Shown here: positions 36,807-46,118 of the stretch, in pieces
How positions within the stretch are numbered: the first letter of the stretch is position 1
How the letters are laid out: every line of letters begins with the position of its first letter
Assembly: GCA_963851045.1 (NCBI GenBank)
Contig: CAWKNC010000002.1
Span: forward strand, 1,844,424-1,908,423
Direction of reading: 5' to 3'
Source: WHSW01 sp963851045
GTDB lineage: Bacteria; Actinomycetota; Thermoleophilia; Solirubrobacterales; 70-9
Length of the DNA stretch: 64,000 nucleotides
Notes under the pieces: generated by a model
The model's input: only the letters and a program-made list of their open reading frames with translations
Told to the model about the DNA's origin: nothing
The model's database searches: none
Position numbers and translations under genes: made by a program

Positions 36807-38004
36807 CGAAGAACTCGAAACGCCGATCGGCGTCGTTCACCCCCTGATCGCCGAGATCACGGGCGACAAATGCGCCGGCGAAATGGGGGCCGATCGCCAC
36901 CACATCCCACTCGCACCGCAGAGGATCGTCGGGCCGAATTTCGGCCCCGCGAACGCCGGGAGCAGGCTGAGACTCGAGCCCAACTCCGAGCGCCCCTACG
37001 AATGCGGCCCGCTCGGAGATCTCGACGTATCGCCGGCTCGAGCGTTCGGTGAAGAACTTCGCCTCCTGGAAGGTCGCCAACAACACGGCCTCGTCCCCAA
37101 GCCGCAGGGCCTCGGCCTCGAGTTGGCGCGAGAGCGCCAGGAGCAGACGCTTGTCACCGCGACGAATCGAGCGACTGTCGGCGATCAGGTTGAAGGGGGT
37201 GCCGGAGCGCGGCTGGGATAGCGCCCTGCGCAGGACCCCGCCAGCGCGCGGTGGATCGTTATCGGTTGGGCTCAGTTCGCGGGGGCGTCCGAATAGCCAC
37301 CCCTGGCCGAGCGTCGCGCCCATCGCTCGGGCACGGGTGAGATGCTCCTCGGTCTCGATCCCCTCCGCAAGCAGGACGGTGCCCGATCGTTCCACCTCGG
37401 CCGCGCACGCATTGATCACGTGCGCTGCCTTCATGCTCGCCTGGCGCTCTTGCACGAGGCGCATGTCGAGCTTGATCACGTCGGGCGCCAGGAATGGCAG
37501 TAGCGCCAGCGAACGCTCATCGGCGCCGACGTCATCCAGGGCGATCCCGCAACCCCGGGCTCGCAACCATCCGACCGCGCCAAGCACGTCGGCGGGCCGG
37601 GCGCTGAGATCGCGCTCGGTGAACTCGACGATCACCCGCACGGCGCCGCCGAGCAGCTCTTGCTCGTGGCTGAGGATCGGATCGCCGGTTGAAAGCGTGG
37701 AGGGCTCGACGTTGACGAAGAGGCTCATCGGCGGGCACAGCCCGGCCTCGAGCGCGCCGTCGATGGCGACCTCACGGCAGAGCCGGTCGAGGTCGCCGAC
37801 GAGGCCGTGGCGTGCTGCCTCTCCGAACAGCTTCGCCGGCATCTCGAGCGGATCGCCCTCTGGCCCGCGTGCGAGGGCCTCAAAGGCCACCGTCTCGCCG
37901 CTGTCGAGGTTGACTATCGGTTGGTATAGAGCCCGGACGTTTCGGCTCTGAATGAGCCGATCGATCGCCACCCCCCCGGGTGCGGTCAGGACTGATGTCG
38001 TCAC
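36727..38004 (-). CDS. EAL-domain c-di-GMP phosphodiesterase with C-terminal DICT sensor
   Basis: GTG at 38002-38004 is the preferred start (425 residues) because upstream codons are low-complexity and cross the palindromic region. The EAL domain (about 10-255) keeps its catalytic signature: VAFEALARG, Asn in LFVNVEPSTL, Glu in VEFTERD, ALDDVGADERSL (the DDFG motif, slightly changed), Lys in IKLDMRLV, AEGIETEEHL and GQGWLFGRP. A DICT-type sensory domain follows (about 270-420; RLLLALSRQLEAEALRLGD, AKFFTERSSRRYVEIS, FFVTYDRDLVLEAARELM). It should hydrolyse c-di-GMP under control of the DICT domain. It diverges from a luciferase-like gene. Confidence 0.88.
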   Translation of the reverse strand: MTTSVLTAPGGVAIDRLIQSRNVRALYQPIVNLDSGETVAFEALARGPEGDPLEMPAKLFGEAARHGLVGDLDRLCREVAIDGALEAGLCPPMSLFVNVEPSTLSTGDPILSHEQELLGGAVRVIVEFTERDLSARPADVLGAVGWLRARGCGIALDDVGADERSLALLPFLAPDVIKLDMRLVQERQASMKAAHVINACAAEVERSGTVLLAEGIETEEHLTRARAMGATLGQGWLFGRPRELSPTDNDPPRAGGVLRRALSQPRSGTPFNLIADSRSIRRGDKRLLLALSRQLEAEALRLGDEAVLLATFQEAKFFTERSSRRYVEISERAAFVGALGVGLESQPAPGVRGAEIRPDDPLRCEWDVVAIGPHFAGAFVARDLGDQGVNDADRRFEFFVTYDRDLVLEAARELMVKIVPSVSPS

Positions 38005-38049
38005 GAATTCTTTTTCGGCAGCGGCCTGCCGAGTCTTGAGCGGCGACTG

Positions 38050-38139
38050 GACGTTTGGAGGAGAGGGCGCCCCCGCCCCCCGCCCCCTCCCGCGAGTCGC
38101 GCGAAACGTCGTCCCTGACGACGCTAGCCGCGACTCGCG
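38050..38139. repeat. Nested inverted repeats containing 46-bp palindromic element, copy 2
   Basis: Positions 38093-38138 match the palindrome at 21631-21676 at 36 of 46 positions. Here the outer arms are a perfect 11-bp pair, CGCGAGTCGCG (38091-38101) and CGCGACTCGCG (38129-38139). The inner arms CGTCGT (38107-38112) and ACGACG (38118-38123) pair around CCCTG. Relative to copy 1 the inner closing pair changes from C-G to T-A, a compensatory change. A further 7-bp pair GACGTTT (38050-38056) / AAACGTC (38104-38110) overlaps it. It lies between the divergent EAL and luciferase-like genes. Confidence 0.75.
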
Positions 38140-38164
38140 TGAAGTCGTTTGCCACACTCACCCC

Positions 38165-39217
38165 GTGGCCGCGCCGAAGCTCTCCGTCCTCGATCTCGCA
38201 ATCGTCGGTGAGGGGTCGAGCCACCACGAGGCGCTGACCAATTCGGTCGATCTGGTCCAGGCGGTCGAGCGACTCGGCTATCACCGCCACTGGGTCGCCG
38301 AGCACCACAACATTCCCGGCATCGCGAGCTCGTCGCCGCCGGTCCTCGCGGCGGCGCTGGCTGCGAAGACCGAGACGATCCGCGTCGGCTCGGGGGGTGT
38401 GATGTTGCCCAACCACCCGCCGCTTGTCGTTGCCGAGCAGTTCGGGATGCTCGAGTCGCTCTATCCGGGACGCGTTGACCTGGGCATCGGGCGCGCGCCG
38501 GGCACAGACCAGATCACGGCCTCGGCGCTGCGTCGCTCAGCCGATCCCCTCTCAGACGAGGACTTCCCGCGCCAGCTCGCCGAGCTGATCGGATTCTTCA
38601 AGGGCGAGTTCTCGCCACGCGACCCGTATCGCCACGTCAAGGCGGTGCCCGGCGCCGGCGACATGCCCGAGATCTGGCTGCTCGGCTCCTCGGGCTACTC
38701 GGCCCAGCTCGCGGGAATGCTGGGGCTGCCCTTCGCGTTCGCACATCACTTCATGCCGCGCAACACCGACGCCGCGATGGAGCTCTACCGATCCAACTTT
38801 CAGGCCTCGGAGTTCCTCTCCGAGCCGTACGCGATGGTCGCGTGCGCGGCAATTTGCGCCGAGGACGACGAGACCGCGCGCTACCTCTCCGGCCCCGCCC
38901 GGCTTTCGATGGCCCGGCTGCGCTCGGGCAAGCCAACACGCTTTCCGACGCCCGAGGAGGCGGCGGCCCACGACTTCTCCGACGCGGAGCAGGCGAGCGT
39001 CAGCTCGCTAGCCGGATCGGCCGCGATCGGCGGCCCGGAGACCGTGCGCGCAAAGCTCGACGAGCTCGCCACCCGCACCGCCGCGGACGAGCTGATGATC
39101 ACGACGATGGTGCACGACCACGCCGACCGCGTTCGCTCCTACGAACGGATCGCGGCGAGCTATGAGCTCTCGGCGACCGCTGAAACGGTCGCGACGGGCT
39201 CCTCCGCGCTGCGTTGA
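38165..39217 (+). CDS. Luciferase-like (LLM) flavin-dependent oxidoreductase
   Basis: GTG at 38165 gives 350 residues, starting directly at the family N terminus KLSVLDLAIVGEG. The sequence shows the MsnO8-type LLM pattern: HRHWVAEHHNIPGIASSSPP, RVGSGGVMLPNHPPLVVAEQ, LDSL-like FGMLESLYPGRVDLGIGRAPG, then PEIWLLGSSGYSAQLAGMLGLPFAFAHHF. These are (beta/alpha)8 FMNH2-dependent monooxygenases; the substrate is not predictable. The last 58 bp overlap the convergent PAS/HD-GYP gene. Its 5' region holds the copy 2 palindrome. Confidence 0.9.
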   Translation: MAAPKLSVLDLAIVGEGSSHHEALTNSVDLVQAVERLGYHRHWVAEHHNIPGIASSSPPVLAAALAAKTETIRVGSGGVMLPNHPPLVVAEQFGMLESLYPGRVDLGIGRAPGTDQITASALRRSADPLSDEDFPRQLAELIGFFKGEFSPRDPYRHVKAVPGAGDMPEIWLLGSSGYSAQLAGMLGLPFAFAHHFMPRNTDAAMELYRSNFQASEFLSEPYAMVACAAICAEDDETARYLSGPARLSMARLRSGKPTRFPTPEEAAAHDFSDAEQASVSSLAGSAAIGGPETVRAKLDELATRTAADELMITTMVHDHADRVRSYERIAASYELSATAETVATGSSALR

Positions 39218-42168
39218 TTCTCGTCGCTCAGTAGCGCCACGAATGCCGGCAGGTCGGCGACGAGCAGGTCGAAGATCCGCTCGTCAAAGTGGGTGCCGCG
39301 CTCAGCCGCCATGATCGCAATCGCCTTCTCGACCGAGAACGCCGGGCGATAGACCCGGTCCGACGTGAGGGCGTCGAAGACGTCGGCGACCGCGACGATC
39401 CGGCCCTCCAGCGGAATCTCGTCTCCGCTCAGTCCGAGCGGATAGCCGGTCCCGTCGATTCGCTCATGATGAGAGAGCGCGATGCGCGCCGCCATATCGA
39501 GCACCTCGCTGCGCGAGTCGGCGAGGATGTCATGCCCAATCGTGGTGTGGCGTTCCATCGTCGCCCGCTCCTGAGCGGTGAGGATGCCTGGCTTGAGCAG
39601 GATCGCGTCGGGGATGCCGATCTTGCCGACATCGTGCATCGGGCTTGAGATCCTGATCATCTCGACTCGGTCGTTCGTGCAGCCGAGGCCAGTGGCGAGG
39701 CGCGCCGCGAGATCGCCGATGCGCTCCGAGTGCCCGCCGGTCTCGGGGTCGCGCTTTTCGACCGCACGCGCCAGTCGCTTGATCGTCTCGAGCCGAGCCT
39801 CACGCGCCTCCTCCTCCGCAAGCTTTCGCTCGGTGATGTCGAGCGAGACTCCGACCATTCCGACCGAGTTGCCCTCGTTGTCGAGAATCAGCGCGTTCCT
39901 AGAGAGGACGGAGAACGTGGTTCCGTCCTTGCGCCGAACCTCGATCTCCCCCTCCCAGTGACCGGTCTCCAGGACCGCATCCTGAACGTATTTGCGCGTG
40001 AGCCCGGAGCCGGGGCCGACCAGCGAAAGCTCGTCCGCCGAACGGCCGAGCACCTCCTCGGCGGTCCATCCATAGAGGAGCTCCGCCCCCCTGCTCCAGT
40101 GCGTCAAGCGTCGGTCGAGGTCAAGAGCGATGACCGCCGACTGAACCTGATCGAGGACCTGTGCCTGAAAGCGCAGCTCCAACTCGGCCTTTCGCTGCTC
40201 GGTGAGATCGACGGTGACACCGACGTAGCTGATGACCTCGCCCCGCGGTCCGTGTAGCGGAGCGTTGGTCACGAGCGCCGGGAACGATTCGCCGGCTGCG
40301 TCCACAAGCTCGATCTCGCCTTCCCACGAACCGCCCTTGCCGACTCGCTCGCGCATGTTCGCGCGGATCTCAGCGGAGCTTGGTGCGATGAGGCCGAGCT
40401 CGTCGAGGTGGCGGCCAAGCGCGTGGGTGCGCGACACACCGAAGCGCTCCTCCGCAGCGCGGTTCCATACGTTCAGCAGCCCGGAGGGATCGGCGGCGGT
40501 AACCGCAATCGGCAGCTGGTCGAGGATCTCGGCCTGAAGGCGCACGTTCTGCGCGACTCGCTCGCGCTCGGTGACATCCTGGGCGGCGCCAAACATGCGC
40601 ACGGGCTCACCGCGCTCGTTGCGCTGCAGCCGGCCGTGACTTTCCACCCACCGCGTCTCGCCCAGCTCAGTGATCAGCCGAAACAGCTGCGTGAAGGGCT
40701 CACCGGTGCGCATGCACTGCTCGATGACGGCGACATATGAGTCGCGATCGTCTGGATGCAGGTACTCGAAGAACTCCTCGTAGCTCGGCGGGTCGGCGCC
40801 CTCCGGGCGACCGAGTATCCGCAGTAGCTCGTCGGAGAGGATCTGCAGCTCCGAGCCGAGGTTCCACTCCCAGCTTCCAACCTGCGCGAGCGCCTGCGTC
40901 TCTTCGAGGCGGGTCCGCGCCTCGAGTACGGCGGCCTCGGCGGCGCGGCGTTCGGTGACGTCGCGCAGAACCACGAGGTGCTGGCCGTCGACGAAGTTCG
41001 CGGTCGCGCTGAACTCGACGGTGACCTCGCCGCCGTCGCGGCGCTCGAGCTGCAGCTCGCCGCGCTGGTGACCCGCCTCCACGAACGCATCCCAGAGCGT
41101 GATCGTTGTCTCACGATCGATACCTGTGACCGCATCTTCGATGCACTTGCCGAGAAGCTCATCCCTGCTGAATCCGAGCATGGTCGAGGTGGCACGGTTG
41201 ACCTCGATCACGCGGCGGTTGGTGTCCGTTACCACGAAGGCGTCGAGTGCCGTCTCGAACGCGGCCCGCAGGGCATCGGCGCGCTCACGGCTGCGAAGCT
41301 CGGCCGCAACCAGATTGGTGACGTCAGCGGTTGCGCCGACGAGACCGCGACGACGGCCGGCGTCGTCGAGCCAGACCTCACCGCGGGTATCGAGCGTGCG
41401 CTCGGCACCGTCGGGCCCGACGAATCGCGCGCGATAGCTGAATCCCGACCGCGCGTCGTAGGCGGCTCCCACGGTATCGATGACCATCTGGCGGTCCTCG
41501 GGGTGGATCAGCTCCACGAAGCTGTCGAGATTCGCGGGAAAGTCCTCATCTATTCCGAGAAGCAAGCGCATCTCTTGACTCCACGTCGCCGCATCGGCCC
41601 GGGCATCCCATTCCCACGCGGCGACGTGAGCGAGGCGCTCCTCGTGGTCGAGCCGGCGCCGAACACGCTCGAGCTCGCATTCATCATGGTGAAGCTCGAC
41701 GAGGGCACTCGCCTGCCGCGCCAGGCCGGCGAGCCGCTCCAGCTGCGAGCGACTCGGCGAGCGCGGACACGAGTCGAGCACGCAAAGCGCGCCGGCCACG
41801 CCGCCGTCGGCCAGCCTCAGCGGCTCGCTGGCGAAAAAGCGGACGCCATGTGAACCGCCGTTCGTGGAGGCGGCGGAGCCAGACTCAGCCTGGACATCCT
41901 CGATCACGAGTGGTGCACCAGCTTCGACCACCCGTACGCAGAGCTCGGCCACGGCGTCGCCGACGACCAGATCGCCCGCAGCCGCGACCGTGTGCGAGCC
42001 ACCGCTGTCATCGACCAAGACGATGGCTGCCGCGCGGGCGTCGCACACCTCCGTCGCGATCTGAGCAAGGAAGCCGAAGCCCTGGCCGCCGGGATCGCCG
42101 CCATCGACGACCGCAAAAGCGTCCGTGCTCCCCGCATTGGACTCGAATGACTGGATTGGCTTGCTCAT
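39160..42168 (-). CDS. GAF/multi-PAS HD-GYP phosphodiesterase
   Basis: The ATG at 42166-42168 gives 1002 residues. A GAF domain (about 20-160) is followed by about five PAS domains (about 170-800), several with the WEWD...HPEDR or WSRGAELLYG PAS-core patterns and RRGLVGATADVT/NSVGMVGVSLDIT PAC ends. The C-terminal HD-GYP domain (about 810-975) is intact: HSERIGDLAARL, SPMHDVGKIGIPDAILLKPG, ALSHHERIDGTGYPLGL and VADVFDALTSDRVYR. It should degrade c-di-GMP in response to redox, light or small-molecule signals sensed by the PAS/GAF string; ligands cannot be assigned. No transmembrane segments, so it is cytosolic. It ends within the luciferase-like gene's last codons and diverges from nothing; the MATE gene lies upstream on the same strand. 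Confidence 0.92.
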   Translation of the reverse strand: MSKPIQSFESNAGSTDAFAVVDGGDPGGQGFGFLAQIATEVCDARAAAIVLVDDSGGSHTVAAAGDLVVGDAVAELCVRVVEAGAPLVIEDVQAESGSAASTNGGSHGVRFFASEPLRLADGGVAGALCVLDSCPRSPSRSQLERLAGLARQASALVELHHDECELERVRRRLDHEERLAHVAAWEWDARADAATWSQEMRLLLGIDEDFPANLDSFVELIHPEDRQMVIDTVGAAYDARSGFSYRARFVGPDGAERTLDTRGEVWLDDAGRRRGLVGATADVTNLVAAELRSRERADALRAAFETALDAFVVTDTNRRVIEVNRATSTMLGFSRDELLGKCIEDAVTGIDRETTITLWDAFVEAGHQRGELQLERRDGGEVTVEFSATANFVDGQHLVVLRDVTERRAAEAAVLEARTRLEETQALAQVGSWEWNLGSELQILSDELLRILGRPEGADPPSYEEFFEYLHPDDRDSYVAVIEQCMRTGEPFTQLFRLITELGETRWVESHGRLQRNERGEPVRMFGAAQDVTERERVAQNVRLQAEILDQLPIAVTAADPSGLLNVWNRAAEERFGVSRTHALGRHLDELGLIAPSSAEIRANMRERVGKGGSWEGEIELVDAAGESFPALVTNAPLHGPRGEVISYVGVTVDLTEQRKAELELRFQAQVLDQVQSAVIALDLDRRLTHWSRGAELLYGWTAEEVLGRSADELSLVGPGSGLTRKYVQDAVLETGHWEGEIEVRRKDGTTFSVLSRNALILDNEGNSVGMVGVSLDITERKLAEEEAREARLETIKRLARAVEKRDPETGGHSERIGDLAARLATGLGCTNDRVEMIRISSPMHDVGKIGIPDAILLKPGILTAQERATMERHTTIGHDILADSRSEVLDMAARIALSHHERIDGTGYPLGLSGDEIPLEGRIVAVADVFDALTSDRVYRPAFSVEKAIAIMAAERGTHFDERIFDLLVADLPAFVALLSDENQRSAEEPVATVSAVAESS

Positions 42169-42266
42169 GCTGAGAACCGCCCCAAGGCCCCCTTCGGCCG
42201 TCCTCTGTTCGCTTCGACGCAAAAGCGCCATTCCTTTAGTGCAGGCGACCAACTGCCACAGGTCGC

Positions 42267-43571
42267 TCAGGCCGGTGCGCCGAGCACGAGCCATCGCGCC
42301 CCACGAAACCGCTGCCACAGCGGGGCGAGTCGCGCTGCCATCAGCACGTTGAGAGCGGCCCAGATGCCGATCAGACCCCAGTCGAGAGCGAGCGCGAGCA
42401 AGAGCAGCGGAATGAAGACGAGGGCGGCCCCCACCATCGCCAGCGCGAGAAAGCGGGTGTCGCCAGCGCCGATCAGAACTCCATCGAGGGCAAAGACGAG
42501 CGCGCCGACCGGCTGCATCAGCGCAAACAACCACCAGAACTTCGCCGCCGCGTCGACGACCGCCGGGTCGCCGGTAAACGCGTCGGGGATGGCGTGCGAG
42601 CCAGCGAGGAGCGCCAGGCCGAACCCGCTGCCAACGAGAAGTGACCAACCGAGCATGCGTCGCGATGCCTCACGCGCGGCGCGCCCGTCGCCAGCTCCGA
42701 GCAGACGGCCGATCAACACCTGACCTGCAATCGCGACGGCGTCAAGGACGAGGGCTAGGAAGACGAAGAGCTGAAATGCGATCTGACTTGCGGCAAGCGA
42801 GATCTCGCCGAAGCGCGCCGCAACCGCTGTAGCGAGCGTGAAGCAGGCAAGCAGGGCGCCGGTGCGAACGAGAAGGTGTCCACCCGTGGTCATGAGGGGT
42901 CGCAGGACCGCGAGGTTCACGCGGCGCGATCGCGCCGGCGCGCGAAGCAGCATCCAGGCGAACGCGATGCCCATCCCCGTCTGTGCGATCACAGTGCCGG
43001 CGGCGCTGCCGTCGAGCCCGAGATCGAGCCCGTAGACGAACCAGATCTCAAGCACGACGTTGGCAAGGTTCGCGACGATCAGGATCACAAGGGGCGAGCG
43101 CAGATCGCCGATGCCGCGTAGGTAGCCCTGCCCGCTCAAGGCGATCAGCGCGGATGGCAGGCCGATCGCCGCGATGCGCAGGTAGCGCGCGGCGGCGTCC
43201 GCCTGGTCGCCCGAGCCGCCGTTCATCGCCTCCGCCAGCGGCTGCGCGGCGAGAGCCAGAGCCCCGGCGATCGTGATTCCAATCGCGAGCCCCAGCCACA
43301 GCGACTGCGCTGCGACCTCGCCGGCCTCGCGCTCGAGCCCGGCACCGTGGCGGCGCGCCACCTGCGACGTCGTGCCGTAGGCGAGAAAGTTGCAGAGGTT
43401 GACCGCGATTCCGAGCACCGCGGCAGCAAGAGCCAGCGCGGCGAGCTCCGTCGTTCCGAGGTGGCCGACGATCGCGGTGTCGACCAGCAGATAGGTGGGC
43501 TCGGCTGCCAGCGCGCCCAGCGCAGGCAGCGCGAGCGCGAAGATCTGCCTGTCATATGGCGAGCGGCGCAT
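42267..43571 (-). CDS. MATE-family multidrug/toxin exporter (DinF-like)
   Basis: The ATG at 43569-43571 gives 434 residues with about twelve hydrophobic helices. The N terminus RQIFALALPALGALAAEPTYLLVDTAIVGHLGTTELAALALA is the DinF/MATE signature (here given in part); a second matching half begins near GGHLLVRTGALLACF. Such exporters use Na+ or H+ gradients to expel cations and drugs. The start codon is only 15 bp from that of the divergent MBL-fold gene, so the two promoters must overlap the opposite coding sequences or the mRNAs are leaderless. It lies 98 bp upstream of the PAS/HD-GYP gene on the same strand. Confidence 0.92.
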   Translation of the reverse strand: MRRSPYDRQIFALALPALGALAAEPTYLLVDTAIVGHLGTTELAALALAAAVLGIAVNLCNFLAYGTTSQVARRHGAGLEREAGEVAAQSLWLGLAIGITIAGALALAAQPLAEAMNGGSGDQADAAARYLRIAAIGLPSALIALSGQGYLRGIGDLRSPLVILIVANLANVVLEIWFVYGLDLGLDGSAAGTVIAQTGMGIAFAWMLLRAPARSRRVNLAVLRPLMTTGGHLLVRTGALLACFTLATAVAARFGEISLAASQIAFQLFVFLALVLDAVAIAGQVLIGRLLGAGDGRAAREASRRMLGWSLLVGSGFGLALLAGSHAIPDAFTGDPAVVDAAAKFWWLFALMQPVGALVFALDGVLIGAGDTRFLALAMVGAALVFIPLLLLALALDWGLIGIWAALNVLMAARLAPLWQRFRGARWLVLGAPA

Positions 43572-43586
43572 CCCTAGGATCGGAGC

Positions 43587-44255
43587 ATGCCCTTCTCGCG
43601 AATCAGCCGCTTCGGAATCGTCAACAGCTACCTCGTCGAGGAGGACGACGGGCTCACCGTCATCGACACGATGATCGCCGGCTCGACCAAGGCGATCCTC
43701 GCCGGGGCCGAACAGCACGGCATGCCGATCGCGCGCATCCTGCTGACGCACGCACACCAGGATCACGTCTCCTGCGTGGACTCCCTCCACACCGAGGCGC
43801 CCGATGCCGAGCTGATCATCGGCGCCCGGGAGGCACGGCTGCTGAAGAAGGACAAGACGCCGGACCCCGGCGAGCCTGACGACGCCAAGTACCGCGGTGG
43901 CTATCCGGGCGTCGATGCCGAGCCGACGCGGACGCTCAATCCCGGCGAGCGCGTCGGCTCGCTCGAGGCGATCTCGGCGCCCGGCCACACCCCCGGGCAT
44001 CTGGCCTTTTTAGACACCCGCGACGGCACCCTCTTTTGTGGCGACGCCTATTCCAGCCTCGGCGGAGTTGCCACCGTCGCGAAGCCGAACTGGCGCTTTC
44101 CGCTCCCGTATTTCGCCACATGGCATCGGCCAACGGCGCTCGAGACAGCAAGGGCGCTGCGCGCACTCGATCCCAAGCGCCTTGCGCCCGGCCACGGCAG
44201 GGTCGTCGAGTCGCCGGCCGCGGCGATGGACGCCGCGATCGCGAAGGCGAGCTAG
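43587..44255 (+). CDS. MBL-fold metallo-hydrolase
   Basis: The 222-residue protein has the full metallo-beta-lactamase-fold metal set: LLTHAHQDHVSCVDSL (HxHxDH), a later His in APGHTPGHLAF, Asp in LFCGDAYSSL and His in LAPGHGRVVESP. The first strands (GIVNSYLVEEDDGLTVID) resemble glyoxalase II-like or YflN-type hydrolases. Substrate is unknown; thioester or lactone hydrolysis is typical. The ATG follows GGATCGGAGC. It ends 19 bp before the convergent PepF gene. Confidence 0.9.
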   Translation: MPFSRISRFGIVNSYLVEEDDGLTVIDTMIAGSTKAILAGAEQHGMPIARILLTHAHQDHVSCVDSLHTEAPDAELIIGAREARLLKKDKTPDPGEPDDAKYRGGYPGVDAEPTRTLNPGERVGSLEAISAPGHTPGHLAFLDTRDGTLFCGDAYSSLGGVATVAKPNWRFPLPYFATWHRPTALETARALRALDPKRLAPGHGRVVESPAAAMDAAIAKAS

Positions 44256-44274
44256 CGGCCGGCCGCGGTCGGCC
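44255..44274. terminator. GC-rich palindrome between convergent genes
   Basis: GCGGCCGGCCGC (44255-44266) is a perfect 12-bp palindrome, and GGCCG (44257-44261) also pairs with CGGCC (44270-44274). It fills the 19-bp gap between the stop codons of the convergent MBL and PepF genes. A bidirectional terminator is likely from position; no U-run is present. Confidence 0.4.
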
Positions 44275-46083
44275 TCACTCCGGTCCCGCGATCTCCTCGG
44301 CGTCCTCGAGCTGGCGCTCGATCAGGTCGAGCCCCGCGTTCCAAAATCCCGGATCGGTGAGGTCGACGCCGACGATCTCGCCGAGCTTTTCGGGCGGCCG
44401 CGAGCCACCGGCTCGGAGCAGGTCGAGGTATGAGTCAGCAAAGCCATCGCCCGCCTGTTCGTAGCGGCTGTACACCGAGAGCGCGAGCAGGTGGCCGTAG
44501 GCGTAGGCGTAGACGTAGCCCGGCGTTGCGATGAAGTGCGGCACGTAGGACCACCACGAGCTGTAGCCCTCGGAGATCTCAACGGAGTCGCCGAGCATCT
44601 CGGCCTGCGAATCGACCCATGCCGCGGCGAAGGCGTCGACGGAGAGCTCACCGCTCTTGCGCCGCTCGCTGTGGACGCGTTCCTCGAAGCGGTTCATCGC
44701 GATCTGGCGAAAGACCGCGCCTACCGCGCCGTCGAGTGAGTCGCCGAGCAGCGCCAGCTTTTCCTTGTCGTCCGCGCTCTGTTCGAGCAGTCGGCCGAGG
44801 ACGATCCGCTCGCCGAAGATCGACGCGGTCTCGGCGACCGTCAGCGGCGTACCGAACTCGAAGATCCCGCGGGGGCGCGCCAGTGAAGCGTGGACGCCGT
44901 GACCGAGCTCGTGGGCCATCGTCAGCACGTCGCCGAGGCGCCCGGTGTAGTTGAGCATCACGTACGGATGCGCGGAGGGCACCGCGTAGGAGCAAAAGGC
45001 CCCGCCGCGCTTGCCCTGGGCCACCGGCGCGTCGATGTAGTCGCCGCTGAAGAACTCCGCGGCTGTGTCGCCGAGCTCGGGCGAGAAGCCGCGGTAGCAG
45101 TCGAGCACGAGCTCGCGCGCCTCCTCGTAGGAGACGACGCGCTCGGCCTCGGCAAGCGGCGCGATGCGGTCGTAGTCGGCAAGCCGCTCGATCCCGAGCA
45201 GCCGAGCCTTCAGCCGATACCAGCGGCGGGCGAGCTCATAGCGGCCTGAAACCGCCTCGATCAGCGCCTCAACCGACTCGTCGGACGCTTCATTGTCGAG
45301 GTTGCGGGCGGCGATCCAGCTGTCGAACGAGCGCAGCCGATCCTTCGTTGCCTTGTCCTGAAGCAGGTTGTTGTAGATGAAGGCGCGAGTCCGCAGGCCG
45401 GGCTGCAGCGCCTCGGTGACGGCCTCGGCGGCCTCCTCGCGCCGCGAGCGGTCGCCCTCCTGAAGGCGGCTGAGCGCCTCCATCAACTGCAGCGGCTCGT
45501 CGGCGTCGGGCAGGTCGACGGTGATCGCGGACGTCTGCTCGGTGAACAGGCGAACGAATGCCCCGGGCCCCGTCACCGATGTCTCGGTGAGGATTCGCTC
45601 CTCCGGCTCGGTCAGCTGATGCGGTCGATAGCGACGCTCCATCCGCAGGTAGTGGCGACAGAACGCGAGCTCGTCGGAGCCCAGCAGCTCCTCGGCGCGG
45701 TCCTCCGGGACCTCGTTCCACTCGAGCTCGAAGAAAAGCAGCGCCGTGGAGATCGACGCCGAGCGCTCGCGCACCTGCTGCATCAGCGAGCCGACCTCCG
45801 GCGAGAGCGTGTCAACCGAGAACTTGAGCGATGCGTAGGTGCCGGCGCGACCGGCGAGATTTGAGATCTCCTCGAGCTCGCGCATCGCGTCGGCCATCGT
45901 GGCCGCGTCGAGCCCATCCACCTTGCCGCGGTACTCCTTGGCAAAGGCTTCCGCGCGCTCGGCCGCGTCGTCGAGCAGCTTCAGCGCGGCGTCGTCACCA
46001 CCCCCGTAAACAAGCGGCTCGAGATCCCACCGCGCCTTGTCGAGGGCTTCGTCGGTTGGGATGGCGGTCGCTGTGTCGCTCAT
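44275..46083 (-). CDS. pepF: Oligoendopeptidase F (M3 family)
   Basis: The 602-residue protein matches M3B oligoendopeptidases in length and layout. The zinc motif HELGHGVHASLA lies near residue 390, within MAHELGHG, and the downstream Glu ligand is in TVAETASIFGERI. Helical N-terminal blocks (LKFSVDTLSPEVGSLMQQV, ALLFFELEWNEVPEDRAEELL) and the C-terminal YVPHFIATPGYVYAYAYGHLLALSV segment are typical. It cleaves short oligopeptides in the cytosol. It is convergent with the MBL gene and 35 bp from the VOC gene. Confidence 0.95.
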   Translation of the reverse strand: MSDTATAIPTDEALDKARWDLEPLVYGGGDDAALKLLDDAAERAEAFAKEYRGKVDGLDAATMADAMRELEEISNLAGRAGTYASLKFSVDTLSPEVGSLMQQVRERSASISTALLFFELEWNEVPEDRAEELLGSDELAFCRHYLRMERRYRPHQLTEPEERILTETSVTGPGAFVRLFTEQTSAITVDLPDADEPLQLMEALSRLQEGDRSRREEAAEAVTEALQPGLRTRAFIYNNLLQDKATKDRLRSFDSWIAARNLDNEASDESVEALIEAVSGRYELARRWYRLKARLLGIERLADYDRIAPLAEAERVVSYEEARELVLDCYRGFSPELGDTAAEFFSGDYIDAPVAQGKRGGAFCSYAVPSAHPYVMLNYTGRLGDVLTMAHELGHGVHASLARPRGIFEFGTPLTVAETASIFGERIVLGRLLEQSADDKEKLALLGDSLDGAVGAVFRQIAMNRFEERVHSERRKSGELSVDAFAAAWVDSQAEMLGDSVEISEGYSSWWSYVPHFIATPGYVYAYAYGHLLALSVYSRYEQAGDGFADSYLDLLRAGGSRPPEKLGEIVGVDLTDPGFWNAGLDLIERQLEDAEEIAGPE

Positions 46084-46118
46084 GCTTTCAGCATAGGCAC
46101 AAGCACTTCGGCCGCGAA

